A stretch of DNA of 64,000 bases from Streptomyces radicis (GCF_003626575.1 NZ_RBDY01000014.1:62001-126000); one strand, 5' to 3'; shown: positions 33,993 to 42,894, numbered from the stretch's first letter. The notes: a model not told the origin generated them from the letters alone. Numbers and translations: made by a program.

Positions 33993-35054
33993 GTGTCCAC
34001 CGCATCCACCGAACGCACCGGCCTCTGGCTCATCGGGGCCAGGGGCTCCGTGGCCACCACCACCATCGCGGGCCGGGCGGCCCTCGCCGCCGGGCTCTGG
34101 CCACCCACCGGTCTTGTCACCGCGCTCCCGCCGTTCGCCGCCTCGGGGCTTCCCGACCTGGACCATCTGGTCATCGGGGGCCACGACATCGCCGACACGC
34201 CCCTCGTCAAGCGCGCCGAGGAGCTGGTCGCGGGCGGCGTCCTCCCCCATGGCCTCCCCTCCGCCATCGCCTCCGAACTCGCCGCCGCCGACACCGAGAT
34301 CCGCTACCCGCACGGCGATCCCGCCCTGGACATCGCCGACTTCACCCGCCGCCACGGCCTCGCCCGCACGGTCGTCGTCAACGTCGCCACCGTGGAGACC
34401 GACCCCTCCGTCTCCACCGGCTACGCCAACGCCGCGATCGACGCGGGCTGTTCGTATGTGAACTTCACCCCGGCCACCGGCATGCGCGGCGAGGGCTTGG
34501 CCGAACGCGCCACCGCCGCCGGTCTGCCGTTCGCCGGGCGCGACGGCAAGACCGGGCAGACGCTGCTACGCGCCGCGCTGGCCCCGATGTTCGCCCAGCG
34601 CGCCCTGAACGTCCGCTCCTGGTCGGGCACCAACCTGCTGGGCGGCGGCGACGGCGCCGCCCTGGCCGACCCGGCAGCGGCGGCGGCCAAGAACGCGGGA
34701 AAGGAGCGCGTCCTCGACGACAACCTCGGCACCCTGCCCGAGGGCACCGTCCACATCGACAACGTCCCGGCCCTCGGCGACTGGAAGACCGCCTGGGACC
34801 ATGTCGCGTTCGACGGCTTCCTCGGCACCCGCATGGTCCTCCAGACCATCTGGGAGGGCTGCGACTCCTCGCTCGCCGCGCCCCTCGTGCTCGACCTGGC
34901 CCGGCTCGTCTCCCGCGCCCACGCCGTGGGCCTCGCGGGCCCCGTGCCAGGCCTCGGCTTCTTCTTCAAGGACCCCGACTCGGGATCCGCCGCCCTCGGC
35001 GACCAGTGGCGCGAGCTCATCGCGCTGGCCGAGACGCTGCGGACCGGATCGTGA
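33993..35054 (+). CDS. Myo-inositol-1-phosphate-synthase-like cyclase heading the ebo operon
   Basis: 353 residues, GTG start. NAD-binding start GLWLIGARGSVATTTIAGRAAL and the substrate segment SWSGTNLLGGGDG place it in the inositol-3-phosphate synthase (INO1) family; NVATVETDPS and LGFFFKDPDSG are also typical. The canonical reaction turns glucose-6-phosphate into inositol-3-phosphate with NAD. Here it overlaps the UbiA gene (GTGA) and so belongs to the ebo operon, in the place that a dehydroquinate-synthase-like EboD takes elsewhere. Both are NAD-dependent sugar-phosphate cyclases; I infer a functional swap. Confidence 0.9.
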   Translation: MSTASTERTGLWLIGARGSVATTTIAGRAALAAGLWPPTGLVTALPPFAASGLPDLDHLVIGGHDIADTPLVKRAEELVAGGVLPHGLPSAIASELAAADTEIRYPHGDPALDIADFTRRHGLARTVVVNVATVETDPSVSTGYANAAIDAGCSYVNFTPATGMRGEGLAERATAAGLPFAGRDGKTGQTLLRAALAPMFAQRALNVRSWSGTNLLGGGDGAALADPAAAAAKNAGKERVLDDNLGTLPEGTVHIDNVPALGDWKTAWDHVAFDGFLGTRMVLQTIWEGCDSSLAAPLVLDLARLVSRAHAVGLAGPVPGLGFFFKDPDSGSAALGDQWRELIALAETLRTGS

Positions 35055-36256
35055 GCCCCACCGCCCGGGCCTGGGTCGAACTGCTGCGTGGACCAGCGGC
35101 GTTGACGGTGCCCGGCGACATCATCGCGGGCGCCGTCACGGCGGGCGGTGCGCCCCCTCGGCGCATCGCCATGGCCGCGGGGGCCTCGGTGTGCCTGTAC
35201 TGGTCGGGGATGGCGCTCAACGACTGGGCCGACCGGGAGCTTGACGCGGTGGAACGCCCCGAACGCCCGCTGCCATCGGGCCGCATCCCGCCGCGCGCGG
35301 CGTTCGGCGCGGCGGCGGCGCTGACGGCGGCGGGCCTCGGCCTGGCCGCCGCGTGCGGCCGCACCGCCGCGACGACGGCCACGGCGGTCGCGGCCACGGC
35401 GTGGGCGTACAACCTCGGCCTGAAGAACACCCCCGCGGGCCCGGCGGCGATGGCCACCGCCCGTTCGCTCAACGTCCTGCTGGGCGCGGCCACTTCGGGC
35501 GACACCCCGCCCACGGCCCTGCGGCGTTCCGCGCTCGCCGCCGCCCACACGTTCACGCTGACGACGGTCTCACGCCACGAGGTCGGCGGCGCCCCCCGCG
35601 CGGTCCCGCTCGCCGCGGCGGCGGCAACGACGACGATCGCGGCGGCCCTGCTGCTGCCTCGTCGCCGCGAGAGGGAGGCGCGTAGCGCCTCGGGAAGCGG
35701 CCTCACCACTGCGGCGTCGGCGCGGAAGCGCGCGCTTCCGCGGAACGCCTCGCGCCGGAAGGCAGGTTCGCCTTCCCGAGCGCTGCGCCTCGGCGGCGGA
35801 ACGCCGCCCTCCGACGGCCTCCCCGCCGTCGCGGCACGGGCGTTGTCGCGCGCGTGGCCCGAGTCCGCCCCCGGCGGTGGCCGGAGCGCCGTCGCGGCGC
35901 ACCGCCGCGGAGCGGCCGTTGCCTCCGCCCGTCGGTCCACCTGCCCGGAGGGCACCCTCAGGGACGCCCCAGGGGCCGTGTCACCCGTCGGGGCCCCGGC
36001 CCGGTCCCTTCGGGTGACCTGGCCGGAGGCCATCTGCGCTGTCGCCTACGCCGCCACCGCGCTGCCGCCGCTCGTGCGGGCCGTGCGGGAGCCGACCGGG
36101 GGGCGCATGCGGCAGGGCGTGGTCGGTGGGCTCAACGCCATGCTGCCGCTCCAGGCCGCCCTCGTGGCCCGCGCCGGAGGCGGCCTCGCCGCGCCCGCCC
36201 TGCTCGCCACCCTGCTCGCCGCCAAGCGGCTGTCCAGGAAGGTCACACCCACATGA
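35051..36256 (+). CDS. eboC: UbiA-family prenyltransferase (EboC) with palindromic in-frame insertion
   Basis: 401 residues, GTG start overlapping the cyclase stop. Membrane enzyme that joins a prenyl chain to a polar acceptor. First Asp motif ALNDWADRELDAVERPERPL, tetra-helix segments AAFGAAAALTAAGLGLAAAC and TAVAATAWAYNLGL, then VSRHEVGG. Residues ~205-320 (DNA about 35663-36012) are low-complexity and interrupt the helix arrangement; the last helices resume at TWPEAICAVAYAATALPPL. Without the insertion the length is about 290, as expected for SCO3242-type enzymes. The overlap ATGA continues into the next gene. Confidence 0.85.
   Translation: MSPTARAWVELLRGPAALTVPGDIIAGAVTAGGAPPRRIAMAAGASVCLYWSGMALNDWADRELDAVERPERPLPSGRIPPRAAFGAAAALTAAGLGLAAACGRTAATTATAVAATAWAYNLGLKNTPAGPAAMATARSLNVLLGAATSGDTPPTALRRSALAAAHTFTLTTVSRHEVGGAPRAVPLAAAAATTTIAAALLLPRRREREARSASGSGLTTAASARKRALPRNASRRKAGSPSRALRLGGGTPPSDGLPAVAARALSRAWPESAPGGGRSAVAAHRRGAAVASARRSTCPEGTLRDAPGAVSPVGAPARSLRVTWPEAICAVAYAATALPPLVRAVREPTGGRMRQGVVGGLNAMLPLQAALVARAGGGLAAPALLATLLAAKRLSRKVTPT
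35675..35908. repeat. Run of consecutive DNA palindromes inside the UbiA gene
   Basis: At least six hairpins follow each other: GAGGCGC/GCGCCTC at 35675-35691; a perfect 22-bp palindrome CGCGGAAGCGC+GCGCTTCCGCG at 35721-35742; GGAAGGC/GCCTTCC at 35757-35776; GGCGGCG/CGCCGCC at 35792-35808; GACGGC/GCCGTC at 35813-35830; GCGGCG/CGCCGC at 35894-35908. All lie within the extra ~115 codons and keep the reading frame. This looks like a palindromic element domesticated as protein code. Confidence 0.8.
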
Positions 36257-37134
36257 CCGAACTCCGTTTCGCCTACGGCACCAACGGCCTCACCGATCTG
36301 CGCCTGTCCGACGCCCTCGCCCTGCTCGCCGACCTCGGCTACCGGGGCGTCGCGCTCACGCTCGACCACATGCACCTCGACCCGTGCGCCCCCGACCTGG
36401 CCCGCCGCACCGCCGATGTCGCCCGCGACCTGGAGCGGCACGGGCTCGCCGTCGCGATCGAGACCGGCGCGCGTTACGTCCTCAGCCCCACCGCCAAGCA
36501 CGGCCCCAGCCTCCTCGACCCCGACCCTGCGGCCCGCGCCCGCCGCACCGCGCTGCTCGTGGACGCCGTGCGGGTCGGCGCCGACCTCGGGGCCACCGCC
36601 GTGCACTGCTTCAGCGGCCATCTCCCGCCCGGCACCCCCGAGGACGCCGCCTGGCCGCGCCTCGCCGACGCCCTCACCCCCGTCGTCGAGGCCGCGACCG
36701 CCGCCGGGATCCCGCTCGCTGTCGAGCCCGAGCCCGGCATGCTGCTCGACACGCTCGCCGCGTTCCACCGGCTGCGGGCCGAGCTCGGCGACCCCGACGC
36801 GCTGCGCCTGACCCTCGACATCGGGCACTGCCACTGCCTCGAACCCGACCCCGTCCCCGACTGCGTCACCGCCGCCGCGCCCTGGCTCGCGCACGTCCAG
36901 ATCGAGGACATGCGGCGCGGCGTGCACGAGCATCTGCCGTTCGGCGAGGGCGAGATGGATGTCGAGGGCGCGCTGGCCGCGCTCGCCGCCACCGGCTACG
37001 ACGGGCTCATATCCGTCGAGCTGCCCCGCCACTCCCACGCGGGACCCGACCTCGCCCGCCGCTCGATCGCGTTCCTCACCCGCGCCCTCGACCAGCTCCC
37101 CACCGCCAGCAGGGAGGCGCCCGCGCCATGCTGA
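36253..37134 (+). CDS. TIM-barrel sugar phosphate isomerase/epimerase-like protein
   Basis: 293 residues, ATG start overlapping the UbiA stop. AP-endonuclease-2-type TIM barrel: GYRGVALTLDHMHLDP, IETGARYVLSP, ATAVHCFSGHL, LAVEPEPGM, LTLDIGHCHC, HVQIEDMRRGVHEHLPFGEG. The His/Glu/Asp residues match the divalent-metal site of sugar isomerases. It accompanies ebo clusters in actinomycetes as a second barrel besides EboE. It would rearrange the sugar or cyclitol made by the cyclase. Substrate unknown. Confidence 0.85.
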   Translation: MTELRFAYGTNGLTDLRLSDALALLADLGYRGVALTLDHMHLDPCAPDLARRTADVARDLERHGLAVAIETGARYVLSPTAKHGPSLLDPDPAARARRTALLVDAVRVGADLGATAVHCFSGHLPPGTPEDAAWPRLADALTPVVEAATAAGIPLAVEPEPGMLLDTLAAFHRLRAELGDPDALRLTLDIGHCHCLEPDPVPDCVTAAAPWLAHVQIEDMRRGVHEHLPFGEGEMDVEGALAALAATGYDGLISVELPRHSHAGPDLARRSIAFLTRALDQLPTASREAPAPC

Positions 37135-37685
37135 CCGACCCCGACCTCACCCCCGAGGGCCGCGCCTGGCTGGACGGCGTCGCGGGCGCGGAAGGCTGGG
37201 AGACCGCCTTCACCGCCGCCGGACGCCACGTCGGCCGCGACCACGCCGACGCCGCCCGCGTCGAGCTCCTGCGCGTCGCCCGCCCCGACGCCGAGACCCT
37301 GACCCGCCTCTACCAGCGCGGCGACGCGGCGGAGCGCCGCGCCGTGCTGCTCGCCCTGCCCGAACTGCCCCTCGGGCCCGAGGCGTTGCCCCTGGTCGAG
37401 GACGCCCTGCGGGCCAACGACGCGCGCCTGATCGCCGCCGCCCTCGGCCCCTACGCCGCCCGCCACCTCGACCAGCACCTGTGGCGGCACGCCGTCCTGA
37501 AGTGCGTCTTCATCGGCGTCCCGATCCATGAGGTGGCCGGGCTCGCCGACCGCGCGGACATCGAACTCGCCCGCATGGCCCGCGACTTCGCCGCCGAGCG
37601 GGCCGCCGCCGGGCGCCCGGTCCCCGACGACGTGCGCCACATCCTCAGCCTCGTCCCCGACTTCCCGCCCGTGCAGGAGGCGTGA
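37128..37685 (+). CDS. eboA: EboA-domain protein
   Basis: 185 residues, seven-base overlap with the previous gene. Helical HEAT-like repeat protein: ADAETLTRLYQRGDAAERRAVLLALPELP and the well-kept HLWRHAVLKCVFIGVPIHEVAGL are hallmarks of EboA. No signal peptide or membrane segment. In cyanobacteria the ebo genes are needed to move a scytonemin precursor to the periplasm; EboA's own role is unknown. Confidence 0.9.
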   Translation: MLTDPDLTPEGRAWLDGVAGAEGWETAFTAAGRHVGRDHADAARVELLRVARPDAETLTRLYQRGDAAERRAVLLALPELPLGPEALPLVEDALRANDARLIAAALGPYAARHLDQHLWRHAVLKCVFIGVPIHEVAGLADRADIELARMARDFAAERAAAGRPVPDDVRHILSLVPDFPPVQEA

Positions 37686-38542
37686 TGCGCATCTTCGATC
37701 CTCATATCCACATGTCCTCCCGCACCACCGACGACTACGAGCGGATGCGTGCGTCGGGCGTGACCGCGCTGGTCGAGCCGTCGTTCTGGCTCGGCCAACC
37801 CCGCACGTCCGCCGCCTCGTTCGTCGACCACTTCGACGCGCTCCTCGGCTGGGAGCCCTACCGCGCCGCCCAGTACGGCATCGCCCACCACTGCGCGCTC
37901 GCCCTCAACCCCAAGGAGGCCAACGACCCGCGCTGCACCCCGATCCTGAAGGAGCTGCCGCGCTACCTGGAGAAGGACAGCGTGGTCGCCGTGGGCGAGA
38001 TCGGCTACGACTCGATCACCCCCGCCGAGGACGAGGCGCTCGCCGCCCAGCTCGAACTGGCGGCCCGCCACGGCCTGCCCGCCCTGGTCCACACCCCGCA
38101 CCGCGACAAGCTGGCCGGTCTCGAACGCACCCTCGCCGTGCTGGCCGAGTCCGAACTGCCGCCCGAGCGCGTGGTGTTGGACCACCTCAACGAGACCACC
38201 GTGGACCGCGCGGCCGATTCCGGCTGCTGGCTGGCGTTCTCCGTCTACCCCGACACCAAGATGGACGAGGCCCGCACCGTCGCCGTGCTGCGCCGCCTCG
38301 GCCTCGACCGGATGCTGGTCAACTCGGCGGCGGACTGGGGCAAGAGCGACCCGCTCAAGACCCGCAAGGTCGGCGACGCCATGCTGGCCGCCGGGTTCGG
38401 CGAGGACGACGTGGACCGCGTGCTGTGGCGCAACCCCGTGGAGTTCTACGGCCTGAGCGGCCGCCTCGACCTGGGCGAGCGCGAGCGGCCCGAGCTGTTC
38501 GAGGGGAACTCCATCGCGCGCGGCGCCCCCGCGGGGCGGTGA
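37682..38542 (+). CDS. eboB: TatD-family hydrolase (EboB)
   Basis: 286 residues, ATGA overlap with eboA. Metal-dependent hydrolase barrel: FDPHIHMSSRTTDDYERM (HxH metal pair), VGEIGYDSITPAEDEALAA (Glu), HTPHRDKLAGL (His), VLDHLNETTV (His), and NSAADWGKSDPL (Asp). In TatD proteins this site cleaves phosphoester or amide bonds. In ebo clusters the substrate is unknown. Coupled to the genes on both sides. Confidence 0.9.
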   Translation: MMRIFDPHIHMSSRTTDDYERMRASGVTALVEPSFWLGQPRTSAASFVDHFDALLGWEPYRAAQYGIAHHCALALNPKEANDPRCTPILKELPRYLEKDSVVAVGEIGYDSITPAEDEALAAQLELAARHGLPALVHTPHRDKLAGLERTLAVLAESELPPERVVLDHLNETTVDRAADSGCWLAFSVYPDTKMDEARTVAVLRRLGLDRMLVNSAADWGKSDPLKTRKVGDAMLAAGFGEDDVDRVLWRNPVEFYGLSGRLDLGERERPELFEGNSIARGAPAGR

Positions 38543-38546
38543 CCCG

Positions 38547-39728
38547 ATGCGCTTCCTGCACCCCGACGGCTCCACCGTCCACCTGTCCTACTGCACCAAC
38601 GTCCACCCGGCCGAGACCCTCGACGGGGTGCGGGCCCAACTCCGCGACCACTGCGAGCCGGTGCGCCGCGCCCTGGGCCGCGAACGGCTCGGCATCGGCC
38701 TGTGGCTGGCCCGCGACGCCGCCGCCGCGCTGGTCGCGGACGCCGACGCCCGCCGCGCGCTGCGCGGCGCGCTCGACGCCCGCGGCCTCGAGGTCGTGAC
38801 CCTCAACGGCTTCCCCTACCGGGGGTTCGGCGGCGAACGCGTCAAGTACGCCGTCTACACGCCCGACTGGACCAGCAGGGAACGCCTCGACCACACCGCC
38901 GACCTGGCCGAGATCCTGGCCGGGCTGCTGCCCGACGACGTCACCGAAGGCACCATATCCACCCTGCCGCTGGCCTGGCGGCACCCGTTCGGGCCCGCCG
39001 ACCGGGCCCGCGCGCTCGGCCATCTCACCGAGCTGGCCGAGCGGTTGGACACCCTCGCCGAGCGCACCGGCCGCCAGATACGCATCGCGCTCGAACCCGA
39101 GCCCGGCTGCACCGTCGAGACCACGGGCCAGGCCGCCGACGTCCTCACGGGGCCCGACGCCCCGCCGGGGCACCGCGTCGGCGTGTGCCTTGACACGTGC
39201 CACCTGGCCACCCAGTTCGAGGACCCCGACCAGGCCGTCGACGGGCTGACCGCCCAGGGCGTCGCCATCGTCAAGTCCCAGCTCTCGGCCGCCCTGCACG
39301 CCGAGCACCCGGGCCGCCCCGAAGTCCGCACCGCCCTGGCCGACTTCGCCGAGCCCCGCTTTCTGCACCAGACCAGGGAACGCGTCAGGGCGGGCGTCAA
39401 TGGGCGCGACGACCTCGACACCGCGCTGTTCGGCCCCGACCCGCTCCCGGGACGCGGCCCCTGGCGCGTCCACCTGCACGTTCCGCTGCACGCCAGGCCC
39501 GCCCCGCCGCTCACCTCCACGCTGCCGCAGCTCCAGCGCGCCCTGGCCCGCCTGGTCGGCGGCGCACACCCGCTCACCACCCACCTCGAGGTCGAGACCT
39601 ACACGTGGCAGGTGCTGCCGCCCGCGCTGCGCCCGCGCACCCCCGAGCGGCTCGCCGAGGGGATAGCCGCCGAACTCACCCTCGCCCGCGACCTGTTGAC
39701 CGGCCTCGGCCTCAAGGAGTTGCCATGA
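38547..39728 (+). CDS. eboE: Metabolite-traffic protein EboE (TIM barrel)
   Basis: 393 residues. The opening HLSYCTNVHPAETLDGV is characteristic of EboE. Further motifs: LNGFPYRGFGGERVKYAVY, IALEPEPGCTVETTG, VCLDTCHLATQFEDP and QLSAALH. It is a barrel of the sugar isomerase superfamily with an extended N-terminus. Four bases after eboB, ATGA overlap with eboF. Named for the ebo phenotype in Nostoc; the biochemical reaction is not known. Confidence 0.92.
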   Translation: MRFLHPDGSTVHLSYCTNVHPAETLDGVRAQLRDHCEPVRRALGRERLGIGLWLARDAAAALVADADARRALRGALDARGLEVVTLNGFPYRGFGGERVKYAVYTPDWTSRERLDHTADLAEILAGLLPDDVTEGTISTLPLAWRHPFGPADRARALGHLTELAERLDTLAERTGRQIRIALEPEPGCTVETTGQAADVLTGPDAPPGHRVGVCLDTCHLATQFEDPDQAVDGLTAQGVAIVKSQLSAALHAEHPGRPEVRTALADFAEPRFLHQTRERVRAGVNGRDDLDTALFGPDPLPGRGPWRVHLHVPLHARPAPPLTSTLPQLQRALARLVGGAHPLTTHLEVETYTWQVLPPALRPRTPERLAEGIAAELTLARDLLTGLGLKELP

Positions 39729-41095
39729 CCCGCCCCTTGGTCGTCCTCGACGTGGTGGGCCTGACCCCGGCCCTCCTCCCGCACATGCCGCGCCTGGCCG
39801 CCCTGGCGGGCAAGGGGTCGAGCGCGCCGCTCGGCACCGTGCTGCCCGCCGTGACGTGCTCGGCGCAGGCGACGTTCCTCACCGGCGCGCCGCCGTCCGA
39901 GCACGGCATCGTCGGCAACGGCTGGTACTTCCGCGGCCTGGGCGACGTGCTGCTGTGGCGGCAGCACAACGCGCTGGTCGGCGGCGAGAAGGTGTGGGAC
40001 GCGGCCCGCCGCGAGCGGCCCGACTACACCGTCGCGAACGTCTGCTGGTGGTACGCGATGGGCGCCGACACCGACTACACGGTCACCCCGCGCCCCATCT
40101 ACTACGCCGACGGCCGCAAGGACCCCGACTGCTACACCAGGCCCGTCGAGCTGCACGACGAACTGGTCGGCCACCTCGGGGAGTTCCCGCTCTTCCAGTA
40201 CTGGGGGCCGACGGCGGGCATCGTGTCGTCGCGCTGGATCGCGGGCGCCGCCCGCCACCTGCTCACCAGCCGCCGCCCCGACCTCACGCTCGTCTATCTG
40301 CCCCATCTGGACTACGACCTCCAGCGGTTCGGCCCCGACGGGCCCGAGGCGCGGGCGGCGGCGGCCCAACTCAACGACGAGCTCGGCCCGTTGCTGGATG
40401 CCGCCGAAACCGTCGGGGCGCGGGTCCTGGTGCTGTCCGAGTACGGCATCAGCCCGGCCTCGCGCCCGGTCGACATCAACCGCGAGCTGCGCCGCGCCGG
40501 GCTCCTGGAGGTCTACACCCAGGCCGGGATGGAGTATCTGGACCCCTGGGTCTCCCGGGCGTTCGCCGTCGCCGACCACCAGCTGGCGCACGTCTACGTC
40601 CGCCGCCCCGAGGACCTCGCCCGCACGCGCGAGGTGCTGGCCGGGCTGCCCGGCGTGGACGAGGTGCTCGACGAGACGGGCAAGAAGAGCGCCGGGCTCG
40701 ACCACGAGCGCGCGGGCGAGCTGGTCGCGGTGGCCGAGCCGGACGCGTGGTTCACCTACTACTACTGGCTCGACGACGCCCGCGCCCCCGACAACGCCGC
40801 CACCGTGGACATCCACAAGAAGCCCGGCTACGACCCGGCCGAGCTGTTCTTCGACCCGGCCGACCGCCTGGCCAAGCCACGCGCGGGCCTGGCGCTCGCG
40901 CGCAAGAAGCTGGGCCTGCGCTACCGCATGAACGTCGTCCCGCTCGACGGCTCATGGGTGAAGGGCAGCCATGGCCGCCTCCCCGCGACCCCCGACGAGG
41001 GCCCGGTCCTGCTCTGCTCGGATCCCGACGCCCTGACCGGCGAGCCGGTCGCCGCGACGGAGGTGAAGGACCTCATCCTGAAGCTCTCCCTCTGA
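39725..41095 (+). CDS. eboF: Type I phosphodiesterase/nucleotide pyrophosphatase (EboF)
   Basis: 456 residues from the ATG overlapping eboE. Alkaline phosphatase superfamily: first metal Asp in VVLDVVGLTPALLP, the nucleophile region AVTCSAQATFLTG (Thr/Ser), PPSEHGIVGNGWYF, LPHLDYDLQRFGP (Asp and His of the second metal), LSEYGI, and GSHGRLP (His). It hydrolyses phosphodiester or pyrophosphate bonds. No signal peptide, so it acts in the cytoplasm. Last gene of the operon. Confidence 0.92.
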   Translation: MTRPLVVLDVVGLTPALLPHMPRLAALAGKGSSAPLGTVLPAVTCSAQATFLTGAPPSEHGIVGNGWYFRGLGDVLLWRQHNALVGGEKVWDAARRERPDYTVANVCWWYAMGADTDYTVTPRPIYYADGRKDPDCYTRPVELHDELVGHLGEFPLFQYWGPTAGIVSSRWIAGAARHLLTSRRPDLTLVYLPHLDYDLQRFGPDGPEARAAAAQLNDELGPLLDAAETVGARVLVLSEYGISPASRPVDINRELRRAGLLEVYTQAGMEYLDPWVSRAFAVADHQLAHVYVRRPEDLARTREVLAGLPGVDEVLDETGKKSAGLDHERAGELVAVAEPDAWFTYYYWLDDARAPDNAATVDIHKKPGYDPAELFFDPADRLAKPRAGLALARKKLGLRYRMNVVPLDGSWVKGSHGRLPATPDEGPVLLCSDPDALTGEPVAATEVKDLILKLSL

Positions 41096-41124
41096 CCCGA
41101 CGCCTCGTCGCCGACGCGGGGGCG

Positions 41125-41173
41125 TCAGCCGTCCGGGCACGTCAGCCGTCCGGGCGCGTCAGCTGTCCAGGTA
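41125..41173. repeat. 17-bp tandem repeat across the end of the response regulator
   Basis: GTCAGCCGTCCGGGC(A/G)C occurs twice and a third, diverged copy (GTCAGCTGTCCAGGTAC) covers the stop codon of the NarL-type regulator. Recent slippage at a gene end. Confidence 0.65.
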
Positions 41174-41806
41174 CCGCAGCACCGCGAGCACCCTCCTGCT
41201 GTAGTCGCCCCCGCTCCCCGGCAGCCCCAACTTGTCGAAGATCGCGTTCACATGCTTCTCCACCGCGCTCGTCGACACGAAGAGCCGCCGCCCGATGGCC
41301 GCGTTGGTGTGCCCCTGCGCCATCTCCCGCAGCACGTCATGCTCCCTCGGCGTCAGCCGAGCCAGCGGATCCGTGTGCGTGCTGCGCGCCAGCAGCTGGC
41401 GCACCACCTCGGGGTCGAACGCGGTGCCGCGCGCCCCCACCCGGTCCAGCGCGTCGAGGAACTCGTCGATCTCCACGACCCGGTCCTTCAGCAGATAGCC
41501 CACCCCCGCCGGGTCCCCGGTCAGCAGCTCGGTCGCGTACCGCCGCTCCACGTACTGCGACAGCACCAGCACCCCCACCCCGGGCCAGCGCCGCCTGATC
41601 TCGAGCGCCGCCCGCAGCCCCTCGTCGCTGTGCGTGGGCGGCATCCGCACATCCACCACCGCCACATCGGGCCGGTCGCGCTCCACCGTCGCGAGCAGCG
41701 CCTCCGCGTCGCCCACGGCCGCCACCACGTCGTGGCCCTCCTCGGCCAGCAGCCGCACCAGGCCCTCCCGCAGCAGCGTCGAGTCGTCCGCGAGCGTCAC
41801 GCGCAC
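41159..41806 (-). CDS. NarL/LuxR-type response regulator
   Basis: 215 residues, GTG start, overlapping the kinase stop by 10 bases. Receiver with Asp-Asp pair TLADDSTLLREGL, phosphoacceptor Asp in VAVVDVRMPPTHSDEG, and Lys in GYLLKDRV. C-terminal LuxR HTH ARLTPREHDVLREMAQGHTNAAIGRRLFVSTSAVEKHVNAI. It takes phosphate from the upstream kinase and regulates transcription; targets unknown, possibly its own operon. Confidence 0.95.
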   Translation of the reverse strand: MRVTLADDSTLLREGLVRLLAEEGHDVVAAVGDAEALLATVERDRPDVAVVDVRMPPTHSDEGLRAALEIRRRWPGVGVLVLSQYVERRYATELLTGDPAGVGYLLKDRVVEIDEFLDALDRVGARGTAFDPEVVRQLLARSTHTDPLARLTPREHDVLREMAQGHTNAAIGRRLFVSTSAVEKHVNAIFDKLGLPGSGGDYSRRVLAVLRYLDS

Positions 41807-42894
41807 GGCAGCTCCGCGCCGATCACCGTGGGGCCGCCCGGCGGGCTGCTCACCGAGAGCCGCCCGTCGAGCGCCGCGACCCGCCGCGCGAGCCCGAGCA
41901 GCCCGCCGCCCGCCGGATCCGCGCCGCCCACCCCGTCATCCGTCACCCGGACGTCGACCCCGCCCCCGGCGTCCGTCACCTCGACCCCGATCGTCCCGGC
42001 CCCCGAGTGCTTCACGGCGTTCGTCACCGCCTCGGAGACCGTGAAGTACGTCACCGCCGCCACCGCGCGCGGCGGCTCGCCGCCCACGCGGTACGCCAAC
42101 CGCACCGGCAGCGGCGATCGCTCCGCCACGGCCTCGAGCGCCGCCCGAAGACCGTCCTCGTCCAGCACCGCCGGATAGACCCGCCACGCGACGTCGCGCA
42201 GCTCGGTCAACGCCTGCCGCGCCTCCTGGTGCGCCTGGGCCAGCAGCTCGCCGCCCTCGTCGCCGCGCCGCCTGGCCCGCCCGAGCAGCATGCCGAGCGC
42301 CACGAGCCGCTGCTGGACGCCGTCGTGCAGGTCGCGTTCTATTCGGCGCCGCTCGTCGTGCACCGCCTCGACCACCCCGGCCCTGCTCTCCGCCAACTCC
42401 CTGATGCGCCGCTCGAGCACCTCCTCGCGCCCGGGCCCGAGGAACCGCCGCGCCACCGCCGTCTCCAGCGCGGCCACCGCGAACACCGCGTAGGCCGCGA
42501 GGAATATCAGGAACACCCCGCCCACCCCGCTCGGCGCCACCAGCCACCAGCGGTCCAGATAGAAGAACCACAGCCAGACCAGGAACGAGCCGTACGCCGC
42601 CCCCACCAGCACCGAGAGCAGCACGAGGCCACCCAGCAGCCCGACCGCCCAGCGCACCGCCAGATACGCGAGCGCCGCCCGGCGCTCCACCACCGCCCCC
42701 TGCGGGGGCCGCTCGCCGCCGAGGAACGCCACGACCCTGGCCCGCTCCCACGCGGCCACCCGCGCGGGCACCGCCGTCCCCGCCCGCCCCGGCAGCGCGC
42801 CCACGAGCAGCGCGGCGACGTCGAGCACGGCCGTCGCCGTGCCGCACGCCAGCCCGGCCGCCATCAGCGCCCACCGGCGCGCCACCTGTCCCAT
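41797..42894 (-). CDS. Sensor histidine kinase, DesK/NarX type
   Basis: About 365 residues. Four hydrophobic segments in the N-terminal third (including WAVGLLGGLVLLSVLVGAA and VGGVFLIFLAAYAVFAV), a coiled linker, the HisKA_3 phosphoacceptor ERRRIERDLHDGVQQRL, and an HATPase with YFTVSEAVTNAVKHSGA and VTDDGVGGA. Cognate of the overlapping regulator. The signal is unknown; no accessory gene in the operon. Confidence 0.93.
   Translation of the reverse strand: MGQVARRWALMAAGLACGTATAVLDVAALLVGALPGRAGTAVPARVAAWERARVVAFLGGERPPQGAVVERRAALAYLAVRWAVGLLGGLVLLSVLVGAAYGSFLVWLWFFYLDRWWLVAPSGVGGVFLIFLAAYAVFAVAALETAVARRFLGPGREEVLERRIRELAESRAGVVEAVHDERRRIERDLHDGVQQRLVALGMLLGRARRRGDEGGELLAQAHQEARQALTELRDVAWRVYPAVLDEDGLRAALEAVAERSPLPVRLAYRVGGEPPRAVAAVTYFTVSEAVTNAVKHSGAGTIGVEVTDAGGGVDVRVTDDGVGGADPAGGGLLGLARRVAALDGRLSVSSPPGGPTVIGAELPCA

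Noticed and set aside
33993..35054. Reading the MIPS-like gene as ordinary inositol metabolism unrelated to the next genes
   Set aside because: Its stop overlaps the UbiA start and a strong hairpin isolates it from upstream genes, so it belongs to the ebo operon.
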